A DNA stretch of 64,000 nt from Singulisphaera acidiphila DSM 18658 (lineage in GTDB: Bacteria; Planctomycetota; Planctomycetia; Isosphaerales; Isosphaeraceae). The position numbers and the translations under genes were made by a program. The stretch is taken from contig NC_019892.1 of NCBI RefSeq assembly GCF_000242455.2, forward strand, positions 930,001 to 994,000, in the 5' to 3' direction. Shown one piece after another: positions 1 through 8,075 of the stretch (its first letter is position 1; each line of letters opens with the position of its first letter). A model generated the notes under the pieces. The model was not told the DNA's origin and made no database searches. It saw only the letters and a list, made by a program, of their open reading frames with translations.

Positions 1-1
1 A

Positions 2-1420
2 CTGGTCGAGATGATGGGGGGCGAGATCTCACTGGAGAGTCGCATCGGCGAGGGAAGTACCTTCTCGTTCACCGCCCGGTTCGGACTTGGTGTTGCCCCC
101 GCCCCCACCACGGGCGCCGCGCTGGGGGTGGATCTCCACGACCTGCCCGTCCTGATCGTTGACGATAATGCGACGAACCGCCGCATCCTCCGCGACCTGA
201 CGATCCAATGGGGCATGCGGCCGACAACCTGCGAGGATGGCTACGGTGCCCTGCACCAGTTGCGTCATGCGGCTGCCGTCGGCGACCCGTTCCGCCTGGC
301 TTTTTTCGATGCGATGATGCCGGCGATGGATGGGTTCACACTCCTGGCGCGGTGCCGGAGCGATCGCGATATGGCCGCCTTGCCGATCATCATGCTTTCC
401 TCGGCAGGCCTGCAAGGGGATGCGGAACGGTGTCGTGAGTTCGGCGTGGCCTACCTGACGAAGCCGGCCAAGCAGTCGGATCTTTTGAAGGCGATCGTGG
501 ACATCCTGTCGGATACCCCGTCTTCCAAAGCCGCTGCCGCGCTCGACTCCTCTGGAATAGCCTCATCGCCTGCTCCGCGCCGGCTTCGCGTTTTGGTCGC
601 CGAGGACAACCCGGTCAACCAGACTTTGGCGATCCGCTTGCTGGCGAAGCTGGGTCACGACTCGGTCGTCGTGGGGGATGGTCGGCAAGCCCTCAACAGA
701 CTCGAGAAGGGAGGATTTGACCTTGTGCTGATGGATCTCCAGATGCCCAATCTCGATGGTTTGGAAGCGACGAGCCTCCTCCGCGAGCATGAGGCGAGGG
801 AGGGAGGGCACATGCCGGTGATCGCCATGACGGCTCATGCGATGCGCGGGGATCGCGAGCGATGCCTTGCGGCGGGGTGTGACGGCTACGTCTCGAAGCC
901 GATGCGTTCCCGAGATCTTGCGGGTGCCATCGAGGAGGTCATGACTCAGGCCGAGTTCCCGGCCACCGAGGGGGCGCCGCTCGTCGCACCCGAGGTGGAG
1001 ACGGGGCGAGAATCCGCCTTCAATCTCGCGGACGCCCTTGCCGATGTCGAAGGTGATCAAGCCTTGCTTCGCGAACTTGCCCTGATTTTCCTGGAAGACT
1101 GCCCGCGTCTGAAGGCGGCCGTGCATGAGGCCGTCGAAGCCGGCAGTCCGGAGCGACTCTATCGTGCGGCGCATGCGCTGAAGGGGGCCGTGTCCAATTT
1201 CGGGGCACGGGGTGCCTTCGAGGCCGCCGTTCGACTTGAAGCGCTGGGGCGGGGTGGCGATCTGATCGGGCACGGCCCGATCGTCAGGCATCTTGAGGGC
1301 CAACTCGACGATTTGCTTGGCGCGCTCGCCACCCTCGTTGCCGTGGATGGGGACACGGCCGGCTGTCCCGCTGTGGACTCGGATCTCTCTTCCCGGAACG
1401 GGCAAAGGACAATGCCATGA
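2..1420 (+). CDS. Hybrid sensor histidine kinase, C-terminal part (HATPase end, REC, REC, Hpt); truncated by window edge
   Basis: The frame is open to the first base of the window and begins with LVEMMGGEI, the end of a histidine-kinase ATPase domain (G2 region followed by GSTFSFTARF), so the true start lies upstream. Two receiver domains follow: the first (about 190-510 nt) has the DD pair in VLIVDDN and acceptor Asp in FFDAMMPAMDG; the second (about 585-930 nt) has VLVAEDNPVNQ and acceptor Asp in LMDLQMPNLDG with Lys in VSKPM. An Hpt domain near the C-terminus (about 1040-1300 nt) has the phosphorylatable His in AAHALKGA. This is the classic multi-step phosphorelay layout of BarA/ArcB-type hybrid kinases. 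It overlaps the following GGDEF regulator by 4 bp (ATGA), so the two are translationally coupled and that regulator is a likely phosphoacceptor. The sensor input is outside the window. Confidence 0.93.
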   Translation: MVEMMGGEISLESRIGEGSTFSFTARFGLGVAPAPTTGAALGVDLHDLPVLIVDDNATNRRILRDLTIQWGMRPTTCEDGYGALHQLRHAAAVGDPFRLAFFDAMMPAMDGFTLLARCRSDRDMAALPIIMLSSAGLQGDAERCREFGVAYLTKPAKQSDLLKAIVDILSDTPSSKAAAALDSSGIASSPAPRRLRVLVAEDNPVNQTLAIRLLAKLGHDSVVVGDGRQALNRLEKGGFDLVLMDLQMPNLDGLEATSLLREHEAREGGHMPVIAMTAHAMRGDRERCLAAGCDGYVSKPMRSRDLAGAIEEVMTQAEFPATEGAPLVAPEVETGRESAFNLADALADVEGDQALLRELALIFLEDCPRLKAAVHEAVEAGSPERLYRAAHALKGAVSNFGARGAFEAAVRLEALGRGGDLIGHGPIVRHLEGQLDDLLGALATLVAVDGDTAGCPAVDSDLSSRNGQRTMP

Positions 1421-2400
1421 GAATCCTGGTTGCCGAGGACGACCGGGTCTCCTCCCTGAAACTTTGCAGGGCGCTTGAGAAGCTGAGTTTCGAGGTGGAG
1501 GTCGTTCTCAATGGAGCGGACGCCTGGGACCGAATTCGCAACGGCAAGGTGGAGTTGCTCATCTCCGACTGGATGATGCCTGAGATGGACGGGCTCGAAT
1601 TGTGCCGGTTGGTCCGGGCCCGCCCCGACGCCCTCTATACCTACGTCATCATGCTGACTTCACGCGATAGCCGTGACGACCGTCTTGCCGGGCTGGAGGC
1701 CGGGGCTGACGATTTTCTGACCAAGCCGTTTGATTCGACCGAACTCGTCGCCCGGCTGAACGTCGCCCGGCGGATCTTGACGATGCAAAGACAGCTGCAT
1801 TCGCATGCGATCCAACTCGCCGAGCTCCATGCCGTGCTCGAGCGGCAGAATGAACTGCTGGTTGAGCGGGCCGCCACGGACGGTCTGACTGGCCTGAACA
1901 ACCGGAGCTACTTTGATGAGACGCTTCGGTCTGCTCTGGCTGCCGCGGAACGCCATGATAAACTTCTGTCGCTGATCTTGGTGGACGTCGATCACTTCAA
2001 AACATTCAATGATAGCTTCGGTCATCAGGCGGGCGACGAGGCGCTTCGGATTGTGGCCGAGACGCTCCGGTCTACCACGCGCGCCCATGATAAGGTCGCC
2101 CGCTTCGGCGGTGAGGAGTTCGCCGTTCTGCTGCCGGAGACCGACGAGAACGGCGCCCGGATGATCGCCGAGCGGCTCAGAGTCGCCATCGAGACTCACC
2201 ACTGGGTACGCCGGCCGGTGTCGGCAAGCCTCGGGATCGCGACGACTCGTTTCCCGGTTCCGGACGCGGCGCAACTCATCGAGGAAGCCGACAAAGCGCT
2301 CTACCGTTCGAAGTCGATGGGGCGTAACCGCGTCACCCATCATCTCGACCTGGATCCGGATCACACCCCCGGGCCACGTCGCACGGCCGCAATCGTTTGA
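1417..2400 (+). CDS. Response regulator with GGDEF diguanylate cyclase output (PleD/WspR-like)
   Basis: A 327-residue protein with an N-terminal receiver domain (residues 1-120; VAEDD acidic pair, acceptor Asp in ISDWMMPEMDG, Lys in FLTKPF), a short helical linker rich in Leu/Glu (about 125-155) and a C-terminal GGDEF domain (about 155-320). The active-site signature is GGEEF, a competent variant, and an RxxD motif (RAHD) sits five residues before it, matching the product-inhibition I-site. It should make c-di-GMP from two GTP when phosphorylated. The ATGA overlap with the hybrid kinase upstream makes that kinase the probable partner. The start is fixed by this overlap. No EAL domain is present. 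Confidence 0.93.
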   Translation: MRILVAEDDRVSSLKLCRALEKLSFEVEVVLNGADAWDRIRNGKVELLISDWMMPEMDGLELCRLVRARPDALYTYVIMLTSRDSRDDRLAGLEAGADDFLTKPFDSTELVARLNVARRILTMQRQLHSHAIQLAELHAVLERQNELLVERAATDGLTGLNNRSYFDETLRSALAAAERHDKLLSLILVDVDHFKTFNDSFGHQAGDEALRIVAETLRSTTRAHDKVARFGGEEFAVLLPETDENGARMIAERLRVAIETHHWVRRPVSASLGIATTRFPVPDAAQLIEEADKALYRSKSMGRNRVTHHLDLDPDHTPGPRRTAAIV

Positions 2401-2671
2401 TTCGGTCGTTTGCTCGATGACCCCTTGGGGCTGTGCCGCTCGACCCAGCACAGCAGGCAGGTTTCCTGTCCTTTTTGTTTTGGGAAAACCTCCCAAGCGG
2501 TGACGGTTTCCGTACCCCGCAATTATTGCCCGTTCCTTTTCGCTCCGACGCACCAGAGCATGCAGGGATACGTGCACGTTGGAGACGCTCCAGTTATTGG
2601 CGATTTCTTACGTCTGGACGTGACTGAAGCAAGTCGTTTACAATCAACGATGAGGTATCAATATCCTCTCG

Positions 2672-2923
2672 ATGATCCTCCCTTTGCTGGAGGGACAAGT
2701 CTTGCCTACATCTTTAGAAGCCTGCCGGCTTACGATGCTTGTGATTGGAATTGCCGCGATACCACTCGCTTTGCTCATTGAATGGATGCTCCCGTCGTCC
2801 CGTTCTCGTCGGCGGGCTCGACTCCCACTCCCGACCCCGATGCCCAGTCGCCCCGCCACGGCGAAGTCGCGGATTTTGAGGGCGACCACCTTGCGGGAGT
2901 TCTGGGGCCGGCATCAGGGGTAG
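2672..2923 (+). CDS. Possible small single-TM membrane protein (weak)
   Basis: An 83-codon frame in the 534-bp gap between the GGDEF gene and the LRR gene. It encodes one hydrophobic stretch of about 21 residues (LTMLVIGIAAIPLALLIEWM) followed by a strongly basic segment (SRSRRRAR), as expected for a one-pass protein with a positive cytoplasmic side. No clear Shine-Dalgarno sequence precedes the ATG and I recognise no family. The rest of the gap (2401-2671) shows nothing I can assign. It could be chance. Confidence 0.3.
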   Translation: MILPLLEGQVLPTSLEACRLTMLVIGIAAIPLALLIEWMLPSSRSRRRARLPLPTPMPSRPATAKSRILRATTLREFWGRHQG

Positions 2924-2934
2924 CCACGCGTCCC

Positions 2935-3849
2935 TTATTTCAGGGATCCGTTCACGAGAATCCGGACCTGCGGTCGGGCTCGCTTGAACTTTTCAATCGC
3001 GGCTTGGCTTACCGGAGCCCCCCCGAGGTCCAGGCGTTCGAGGTTTGGCAGCCCCGCGACGTGGATCAAAACCGCTTCAGTGAGGTCTCCCGCCTCGAGG
3101 CCCAACTCTGTCAGGCTCCTCAGCTTTGACAGTTCCGCCAGGCCTGCGTCGGTGTACTTGCCCGTTCCAAGATAGAGTTGCTTCAGGTTGGTGAATCGCC
3201 CCAGTTGCGCCAGGCCTGCGTCGGTCGTGGATCCGAGAACCAATGTGCGGAGCCGGCCCAACCGGGCGAGGTGGGGCAAGCCGGGGCCGGCAATCCGGGC
3301 TCCCGAGAGGTTCAGCTTCTCGAGGTTGGTCAGGCCCGCCAGGTGGACGAGCCCCTCGTCCGTGATCTCGGGCACTCGGAGTAGCTCGAGGCTCACCAGG
3401 TGGGTTGCCCCCTTGAGGTGGGCCAGTCCCGCGTTGGTGACCTTGGGCTTGAAACAGTAGACCTGCCGGAGCCGAGGCAGCCCCCCGAGCTGGGCGAGGC
3501 CCGTGTCCGTCATCACCCCGACAACCATGGTCAGTTCTTGGAGCTGGTCGAACATCCCCAAAGCGGTGAATGCCTCGTCACTGATCGGAACCTGGGGAAG
3601 GGTGGCGGGGTTGATCGAACCGCCGTACCAAAGGACCCGGATGACCTCTTGATCTGCATTGAACTCGAGTTGAGCGCCCGACCCGTTGGCCGTGGCGATC
3701 GCCCAGCGGCGGATGTTCTCTCGGCGGAGCTTCGAGGCGTAGATGCCGAGTCCCGCCCCCGACACGATGACGAGGATCATCAGCGTCCGCAATCGCAGGC
3801 GTGGCCAGTGCCACCGGGAGCAAGAAGCAAGCGGAGTGTGCGTTTCCAT
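2935..3849 (-). CDS. Leucine-rich-repeat protein with N-terminal membrane anchor
   Basis: A 304-residue protein. Residues about 20-40 form a hydrophobic anchor (TLMILVIVSGAGLGIY), preceded by a basic WPRLRLR stretch. From about residue 85 to the C-terminus there are roughly seven to eight repeats of about 24 residues of the type DxGLAxLxxLxxLxxLxL (TDTGLAQLGGLPRLRQV, TDEGLVHLAGLTNLEKLNL, TDAGLAELSKLRSLTELGL). This matches the F-box/RNI-like LRR class expanded in planctomycetes. The repeats normally form a curved protein-binding surface; no catalytic domain is present. It stands alone on the minus strand and the IS-bearing repeat begins just upstream of its start. Substrate unknown. Confidence 0.85.
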   Translation of the reverse strand: METHTPLASCSRWHWPRLRLRTLMILVIVSGAGLGIYASKLRRENIRRWAIATANGSGAQLEFNADQEVIRVLWYGGSINPATLPQVPISDEAFTALGMFDQLQELTMVVGVMTDTGLAQLGGLPRLRQVYCFKPKVTNAGLAHLKGATHLVSLELLRVPEITDEGLVHLAGLTNLEKLNLSGARIAGPGLPHLARLGRLRTLVLGSTTDAGLAQLGRFTNLKQLYLGTGKYTDAGLAELSKLRSLTELGLEAGDLTEAVLIHVAGLPNLERLDLGGAPVSQAAIEKFKRARPQVRILVNGSLK

Positions 3850-3946
3850 GAGAGGGCTCCGAGGTTGGGGAGTCGTCTGGTTAGTGCCTGTCTCGGAAGG
3901 TCAGGCTTCACCGGGGAAAAGGGACGTTTGGGTGCCACGGGTTCCG

Positions 3947-3950
3947 TACT
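3947..3950. repeat. Target-site duplication, left copy (TACT)
   Basis: TACT immediately left of the insertion sequence matches TACT at 5358-5361. The uninterrupted homologous locus (about 31.17 kb) has TCCGTACTCGGAA with one TACT, so this is a 4-bp duplication made on insertion. Confidence 0.8.
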
Positions 3951-4003
3951 TGTCACGCGACATGGAGTTGGGCCAGGAAATCGCGACATGAAGTTTGGCC
4001 GCA
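3951..4003 (+). repeat. IS left terminal inverted repeat (53 bp) with two internal 19-bp subrepeats
   Basis: It is the exact reverse complement of 5305-5357. Inside it a 19-bp motif occurs twice in direct orientation, at 3956-3974 (CGCGACATGGAGTTGGGCC) and 3982-4000 (CGCGACATGAAGTTTGGCC), 17 of 19 identical with starts 26 bp apart. These are candidate transposase-binding subsites. Confidence 0.9.
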
Positions 4004-4009
4004 TCCTGA

Positions 4010-5242
4010 TCACTTGTCTCCTGTTCGTTTGTTCGGTTGTTTGCATGTCACCGTCAACGTCATGATTCGCTCCCGGCAGATCTCGGACGCCGTCTGCCGG
4101 CTCAGCTGCCGCCCCTCATCGTCCGCGACCACCCATTCATTGGATAAGGGATTATATGACAAATATACGGTTTCCTTTTTATAAATAACTCCGATGTAAA
4201 GGTCGCGGTTGTACACCGAGATCGCCCCGGAGACACCCACTTTCCGTCGCCCCGCGTAACCGGTCAGATACCCCGCGACCGCGTCCAGACTCCAGTGGCT
4301 CTCCTCCCAGCCCGGGCTGAAGTCGCGACCGGAGTGAGCCAACTCCGGATACGCTTCCTGCCGGCTCCGGCCTCTCACGCTTGGATATTCGCCACGTTGG
4401 ATCTCGTCCATCATCTCCAGCCGTTGCCGCAAATCTTCCAGGGTGTCGCAGGTGTGCGGCTCGCCCCACCGCTTGGCCGTCCCCTGCGATCGCTCGACGA
4501 CCCCGTTGTCCTGAGGGGTCGCCGGAGGGTTGTAGTCCAGGCCGACCGCCAACCCGGCCAGCCACAGCCCCAGGTCGGTGGGAAGATCGCCCCGCGCCGC
4601 GCCCCACGGCGTCCCGTTGTCGACCCGAAGTCGCTCGGGCCGGCCCCAGCGGGTGAAAGCCAAGCGAAGTTGGGTCTGAGTCGACGCGGGCGGCACTTGG
4701 CTCCAGCGGGCTGGGGGGGAAAACCTCGGTCCACAGGACCGCGCCACTGCACTCGTCGACGATCCGTAGCCAGCAGACTTGTCGGCCGGTCCGGAGTGGC
4801 ACCAGTTCGGCCGCGTCCATTTGCCAGACCTCATGAGGCCGAGCGGCCCGGCGACTCACGCTTGAAGGTCGCCGCCCCGGCGGGGCGGGAGCGAGATCAG
4901 CCCGCAGAAGCCACCGTTGCAAGGTCCGAGTGGCCGGGAGCGGTTCGCCGGGAAGCCGGCGGCGCAGCATCACGCGGATCAATCCCGCCCCCCAAGTCGG
5001 GTGCTCGCGGCGGAGTTCCAACACGGCATGCACGAGGGGTTCCGTGGGCTTCGGTGTTGCCGTCCCGCAACGGTCGTAGGAAGGGGCCAGGGGGTCTTGA
5101 CCGCGGACCGGAAGCGGCTGAATAGTCGCCGCACGGTACGTGGCGGGACACCGAGGCCCTCGGCGATGGTCAGAACATCCTGGCCGTCCCGGAAGCGATT
5201 CCAGATCGCCTGACGCACAGGCAGGGGCACAGGGCGAGGCAT
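4010..5242 (-). pseudogene. IS transposase (HTH + integrase core), split over three frames
   Basis: Read on the minus strand, the first frame from ATG 5242 gives an HTH region (VRQAIWNRFRDGQDVLTIAE, then PPRTVRRLFSRF). The second frame continues with EPLVHAVLELRREHPTWGAG and the first catalytic Asp (WQMDAAEL). The third gives the second Asp (RVDNGTPWG) and the Glu (PQDNGVVERSQGTAKRW) and runs to 4010. The DDE triad is thus complete but spread over three frames. The second change is at a run of seven C (plus strand G, 4713-4719): one C fewer would join EVFPP to ARWSQV. The first lies between about 5033 and 5110, with no obvious slippery site. The gene is probably inactive, or the assembly has homopolymer errors. 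Full length would be about 410 residues. Confidence 0.85.
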
Positions 5243-5304
5243 GGGCCGTTCTCCAGGGATGACGAGACCAAGGGGAGAGCTCCTACTGTAAACCTGTCCC
5301 GGCC

Positions 5305-5357
5305 TGCGGCCAAACTTCATGTCGCGATTTCCTGGCCCAACTCCATGTCGCGTGACA
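5305..5357 (-). repeat. IS right terminal inverted repeat (53 bp)
   Basis: This is a perfect inverted copy of 3951-4003, including both 19-bp subrepeats. It lies 62 bp upstream of the transposase start at 5242. Confidence 0.9.
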
Positions 5358-5361
5358 TACT
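5358..5361. repeat. Target-site duplication, right copy (TACT)
   Basis: This is the right partner of the TACT at 3947-3950, directly outside the right inverted repeat. Confidence 0.8.
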
Positions 5362-5466
5362 CGGAACCCGTGCTCCACAGACCAAGGCATTCCCGCATGG
5401 GTTCCGAGTACGGAACCGCATGGCACCCCGCGCCACATTTGTATCCCAAAACGGCAAAAGTCAAGC

Positions 5467-5889
5467 TTAGTCCGCGACACTGCGCGCCTCCGCCTTCGTG
5501 TGTTTGCTCGGCGCATCGTTTTGTCGAGCCGTAGTGATCCCCTGGGACTTTCGAATGACGTGGGGTATGAGCCACAGCGCCACGAGGTTCAGCAGGATCC
5601 AAAGAAACGTCGGACTCATCACGAGTCGAAGGACGAAGACGAGATCGTCGATGTTGTTGTGCCGGTTGGCCGCGAAACAGAGTGAGAGCGTGATGATCAG
5701 GACCATGAATTGACGATTCGAGTATCGAAAGAAATCACGCCGCACGATCCGTGGTTCGGCAGGGGGAGATCGGTGTCGAGTCGAGTCGGTTGAATTCTCA
5801 TCCGAACGAACTTGATCCGCCGCGCGACGCGAAACACCGCGAAGCAGGCCCAAGAACATGCCGGAACAGTTGCCTGAAAACTTGCCCAT
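5467..5889 (-). CDS. Hypothetical membrane protein, two predicted TM segments
   Basis: A 140-residue protein of no family I recognise. Two hydrophobic segments are visible: QFMVLIITLSLCFAA and, after an acidic/polar loop (NRHNNIDD), a longer one containing SPTFLWILLNLVALWLIP. N- and C-terminal tails are polar and charged. I chose the ATG at 5889 because AGGTGG lies about 11 nt upstream; a longer frame opens at 5949 without such a site. It lies directly right of the repeat carrying the IS and is followed upstream by an intergenic hairpin. Confidence 0.5.
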   Translation of the reverse strand: MGKFSGNCSGMFLGLLRGVSRRAADQVRSDENSTDSTRHRSPPAEPRIVRRDFFRYSNRQFMVLIITLSLCFAANRHNNIDDLVFVLRLVMSPTFLWILLNLVALWLIPHVIRKSQGITTARQNDAPSKHTKAEARSVAD

Positions 5890-6028
5890 TGATTGATCCA
5901 CCACCTGTAATGAATCCGTTGCAACGGTGAATGGACAGAGATCGGTCAATGCCTGCGAAGGCTTCCCCTGACGGGCGGATTTGAGCCCCCTCTTTTTTTA
6001 TGTGACAAGCGTCGTAGACGGTGCCAAT

Positions 6029-6067
6029 CATAGCAGGGCTCGTACCAAATGGTAGAGGCCTGCTATG
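6029..6067. terminator. Intergenic hairpin downstream of fetB (possible terminator)
   Basis: CATAGCAGG (6029-6037) pairs perfectly with CCTGCTATG (6059-6067), with a further small inner stem TACC/GGTA. It lies about 110 bp after the fetB stop on the minus strand. No T-run follows on that strand, so it is at best a weak terminator or a processed 3' structure. Confidence 0.35.
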
Positions 6068-6175
6068 AAAACTTGGATCTGAGACGCTCCCCTCTGTTTA
6101 CAAAAAATGGGGCCTTCTTTCCGTGGGGGGCCGATCTTCGCCACTCAGAGGTTTGTGACCCGAGGGGAATCGCTT

Positions 6176-6976
6176 CTAGCGTTTCTCGGCAATCCGGCTG
6201 TGGAGAAATTGATGATCGGTGGTGAAGAGCCGGTGGTAGCTCAGCAACACGACGGCGACGGTGCCGAGCGCCGTGGCTGAGGAAATTAAGAACATTATGA
6301 CGATTTGATATTTGACGGCTTCGATTGGCGCAACGCCGGCGAGGAGCTGCCCGGTCATCATGCCGGGGAGGCTGACGATGCCGACGACCATCATGGCGTT
6401 GATGGTCGGGATCATTCCGGTGCGGACCGCCTGCTGGATGGGTTGGCGGGCGGCCTCCCACCGGGAGGCGCCGAGGGCCAGGTGGGCTTCGACCTGGGCG
6501 CGGCGGCCGGTCAGTTCGCTGCCCAGACGATCGAGGCCGAGCGAGATGCCGTTGAGGGTGTTGCCCAGGATCATCCCCAGCAGGGGGATGGCGTAGTGGG
6601 GGGAGTACCAGGGGTGGACCCGCACCAGCGCGAACAGGGCGATCGCCTCCATCAGCCAGGCGCTTGCCCAGACGGAGATGATGCTGGCGAGCCAGATGCC
6701 GGGGAACCGCAGGTGGGTCCGCTGGACGGCGGCGAATCCGGCGACCACGGTCATGAGCAGCATGATGGCGACGACGGGCTCCCAGCGATTCAAGCCGAAG
6801 ATATGCTGGAGTACCAGGCCGATTAACAAGAGCTGCACGACCGTGCAGAGGGCGGCCACAAACAGGCGGCGGCCCAGGCCGAGGCTCAGGACGGCCGAGA
6901 TCACGCCGTTGATTAGGATCAGGCCTGCGGCCAGGGCCACTTGATAATAAGTGAGCTCGAGATAGGGGAGTTTCAT
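6176..6976 (-). CDS. fetB: ABC transporter permease, FetB/YbbM (UPF0014) family
   Basis: A 266-residue polytopic protein with about six to seven hydrophobic segments (e.g. VALAAGLILINGVISAVLSL, VVAIMLLMTVVAGFAAVQ, VKYQIVIMFLISSATALGTV). It has the conserved family centre PLLGMILGNTLNGISLGLDR and the following EAHLALGASRWEA, the stretch expected to contact the ATPase. E. coli FetAB exports iron and helps resistance to peroxide stress; the metal here is inferred. It overlaps the upstream ATPase gene by 4 bp, so the two are one operon (ATPase first). Confidence 0.9.
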   Translation of the reverse strand: MKLPYLELTYYQVALAAGLILINGVISAVLSLGLGRRLFVAALCTVVQLLLIGLVLQHIFGLNRWEPVVAIMLLMTVVAGFAAVQRTHLRFPGIWLASIISVWASAWLMEAIALFALVRVHPWYSPHYAIPLLGMILGNTLNGISLGLDRLGSELTGRRAQVEAHLALGASRWEAARQPIQQAVRTGMIPTINAMMVVGIVSLPGMMTGQLLAGVAPIEAVKYQIVIMFLISSATALGTVAVVLLSYHRLFTTDHQFLHSRIAEKR

Positions 6977-7671
6977 CGGGCGGGTTCCGGGGCGATCTGA
7001 CCGGCTTGTATGTTGAGGTTCCGAGCGGCGACCCGGTGCGCTTGCTCTGGGTCGTGGGTCACCCAGACGAGCGCTCGCTTGCCGGCTCCCTCGGCATACC
7101 AGCGCTCGAGCAACGCTTCGGCCATTCGGGCCGTCGCGCGGTCGAGCGACGAGGTGGCTTCGTCGAGCAGGAGGACGGCCGGGTCGAGTTGCAGGCCACG
7201 GATCAGGGCGACGATTTGCCCCTCGCCCCCGGAGAGGTCGTGATGGGCCTTTTCCAGGAAGAGGCGGTCACGCCCCAAGGCGTCGAGGAACTCGAGGACG
7301 CGTTCGTCGTCGTAGCGGGCGCCGCGGTGGGTTTTCAAGGCGTAGGGCAGACGCAGGTTCGCCGCAACGGAGCCGTCGAACAAGGCGGGACGCTGATGCA
7401 GGTAGAGCACCTGCGCGCGGAAGGCCGGAACGCGCTCGCCGGAAACAGGATCCCCTTGCCAGAGGATCGCCCCCTCATCAAGCGGGTCGAGCATCGCCAG
7501 GGCCCGCAGGAGGACCGTCTTCCCCGCGCCTGAGGATCCGACGACCGCCAGGCGGTCGCCGGGTTGAATCGTGAGGTCGACCCCACGCAGGAGCCAACCC
7601 CCCGTTCCGGGATCGCGACGGCCGATGCCCTGGGCTTGCAGCGTCTTCGGCTTGTCGTCGCCTGTCGACAC
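6973..7671 (-). CDS. fetA: ABC transporter ATP-binding protein, FetA/YbbL type
   Basis: A 232-residue cytoplasmic ATPase. Walker A is GSSGAGKT (about residue 46), Q-loop YLHQRPALF, signature LSGGEGQ, Walker B VLLLDEAT and switch His in WVTHD. These are all the residues for ATP binding and hydrolysis. The length is normal for a one-domain ABC protein. It is the first gene of the fetAB operon and overlaps fetB by 4 bp. Its promoter should lie in 7672-8075. Confidence 0.9.
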   Translation of the reverse strand: MSTGDDKPKTLQAQGIGRRDPGTGGWLLRGVDLTIQPGDRLAVVGSSGAGKTVLLRALAMLDPLDEGAILWQGDPVSGERVPAFRAQVLYLHQRPALFDGSVAANLRLPYALKTHRGARYDDERVLEFLDALGRDRLFLEKAHHDLSGGEGQIVALIRGLQLDPAVLLLDEATSSLDRATARMAEALLERWYAEGAGKRALVWVTHDPEQAHRVAARNLNIQAGQIAPEPAR

Positions 7672-8075
7672 GGTTGTGGTCTCTTTTTTTGCGTTGTCTT
7701 ATTTCACAATCCGCGGCCGACAAGAATGGATCAGGCTTGATTCGGGTCTTCCTCGGATACCGCTGTTCACTTGCGGTTTCGAACCGTTATACTGACTTTC
7801 TCGAATGGGAACGAGACTCGCGGAGTGCAGCGGGCTCCCTTTTCGGCGCAAAAAGGAGTTCGGGAAAGCATTCCCCACCGGCGCGGGTCTCGAGGATTCC
7901 TTTTTATCTTCATGCGATTGCGGGCGGTTTTTTCGTCGTCGTGATGCATCCAGCATCGCAACGGGATGCGATCTCGGTCCGGCCCGTCGATCGGAGCATT
8001 GCGAAAGTAGCATAAACGTAACGTAAAAGAAGGCCGTCGCGACGGCCTTGGCTAACGTTCTGGAGCTAAAAGGAT
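7672..8075. other. Divergent intergenic region between fetA and rsbR
   Basis: About 400 bp with no supportable gene on either strand. It must hold the promoters for the leftward fetAB operon and the rightward stressosome operon. The one clear structure is the perfect 20-bp palindrome at 8030-8049. I could not pick a convincing -35/-10 pair. Confidence 0.6.
8030..8049. promoter_or_regulatory. Perfect 20-bp palindrome 26 bp before rsbR
   Basis: AAGGCCGTCGCGACGGCCTT reads the same on both strands. It could be an operator for a dimeric regulator or a hairpin in the 5' leader of the stressosome mRNA. A TGGAG ribosome-binding site (8061-8065) lies between it and the start codon at 8076. Confidence 0.5.

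Larger units (their letters stand above)
3951..5357 (-). mobile_element. Insertion sequence, 1407 bp, DDE/rve transposase, IS481/IS3-like ends
   Basis: The element is delimited by perfect 53-bp inverted repeats (3951-4003 and 5305-5357) beginning TGT and ending ACA, the ends typical of IS3/IS481-type elements. A 4-bp direct repeat TACT flanks it (3947-3950 and 5358-5361). The homologous empty site at about 31.17 kb has a single TACT at the same place, which supports the duplication. The element carries one transposase gene on the minus strand that is now in three frames. Family placement rests on the ends and the integrase core; I cannot name the exact IS. Confidence 0.92.
3883..5428. repeat. 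Dispersed palindromic repeat (copy 1), split by an insertion sequence
   Basis: Bases 3883-3950 plus 5362-5428 together form a roughly 135-bp element closely similar to the uninterrupted copy at 31105-31240. Shared landmarks are CTGTCTCGGAAGG at the left end, TCCGTACTCGGAACCCGTG in the middle and GAGTACGGAACCGCA near the right. The middle contains long inverted arms that could fold into one hairpin. The insertion sequence sits in the centre of the left arm. The right terminal sequence seen in copy 2 (31271-31286) is not recognisable here, so this copy seems truncated. Confidence 0.8.

Noticed and set aside
2410..2781. 123-codon plus frame after the GGDEF gene
   Set aside because: Composition and lack of any domain or start signal; it probably reflects random open frame in non-coding DNA.
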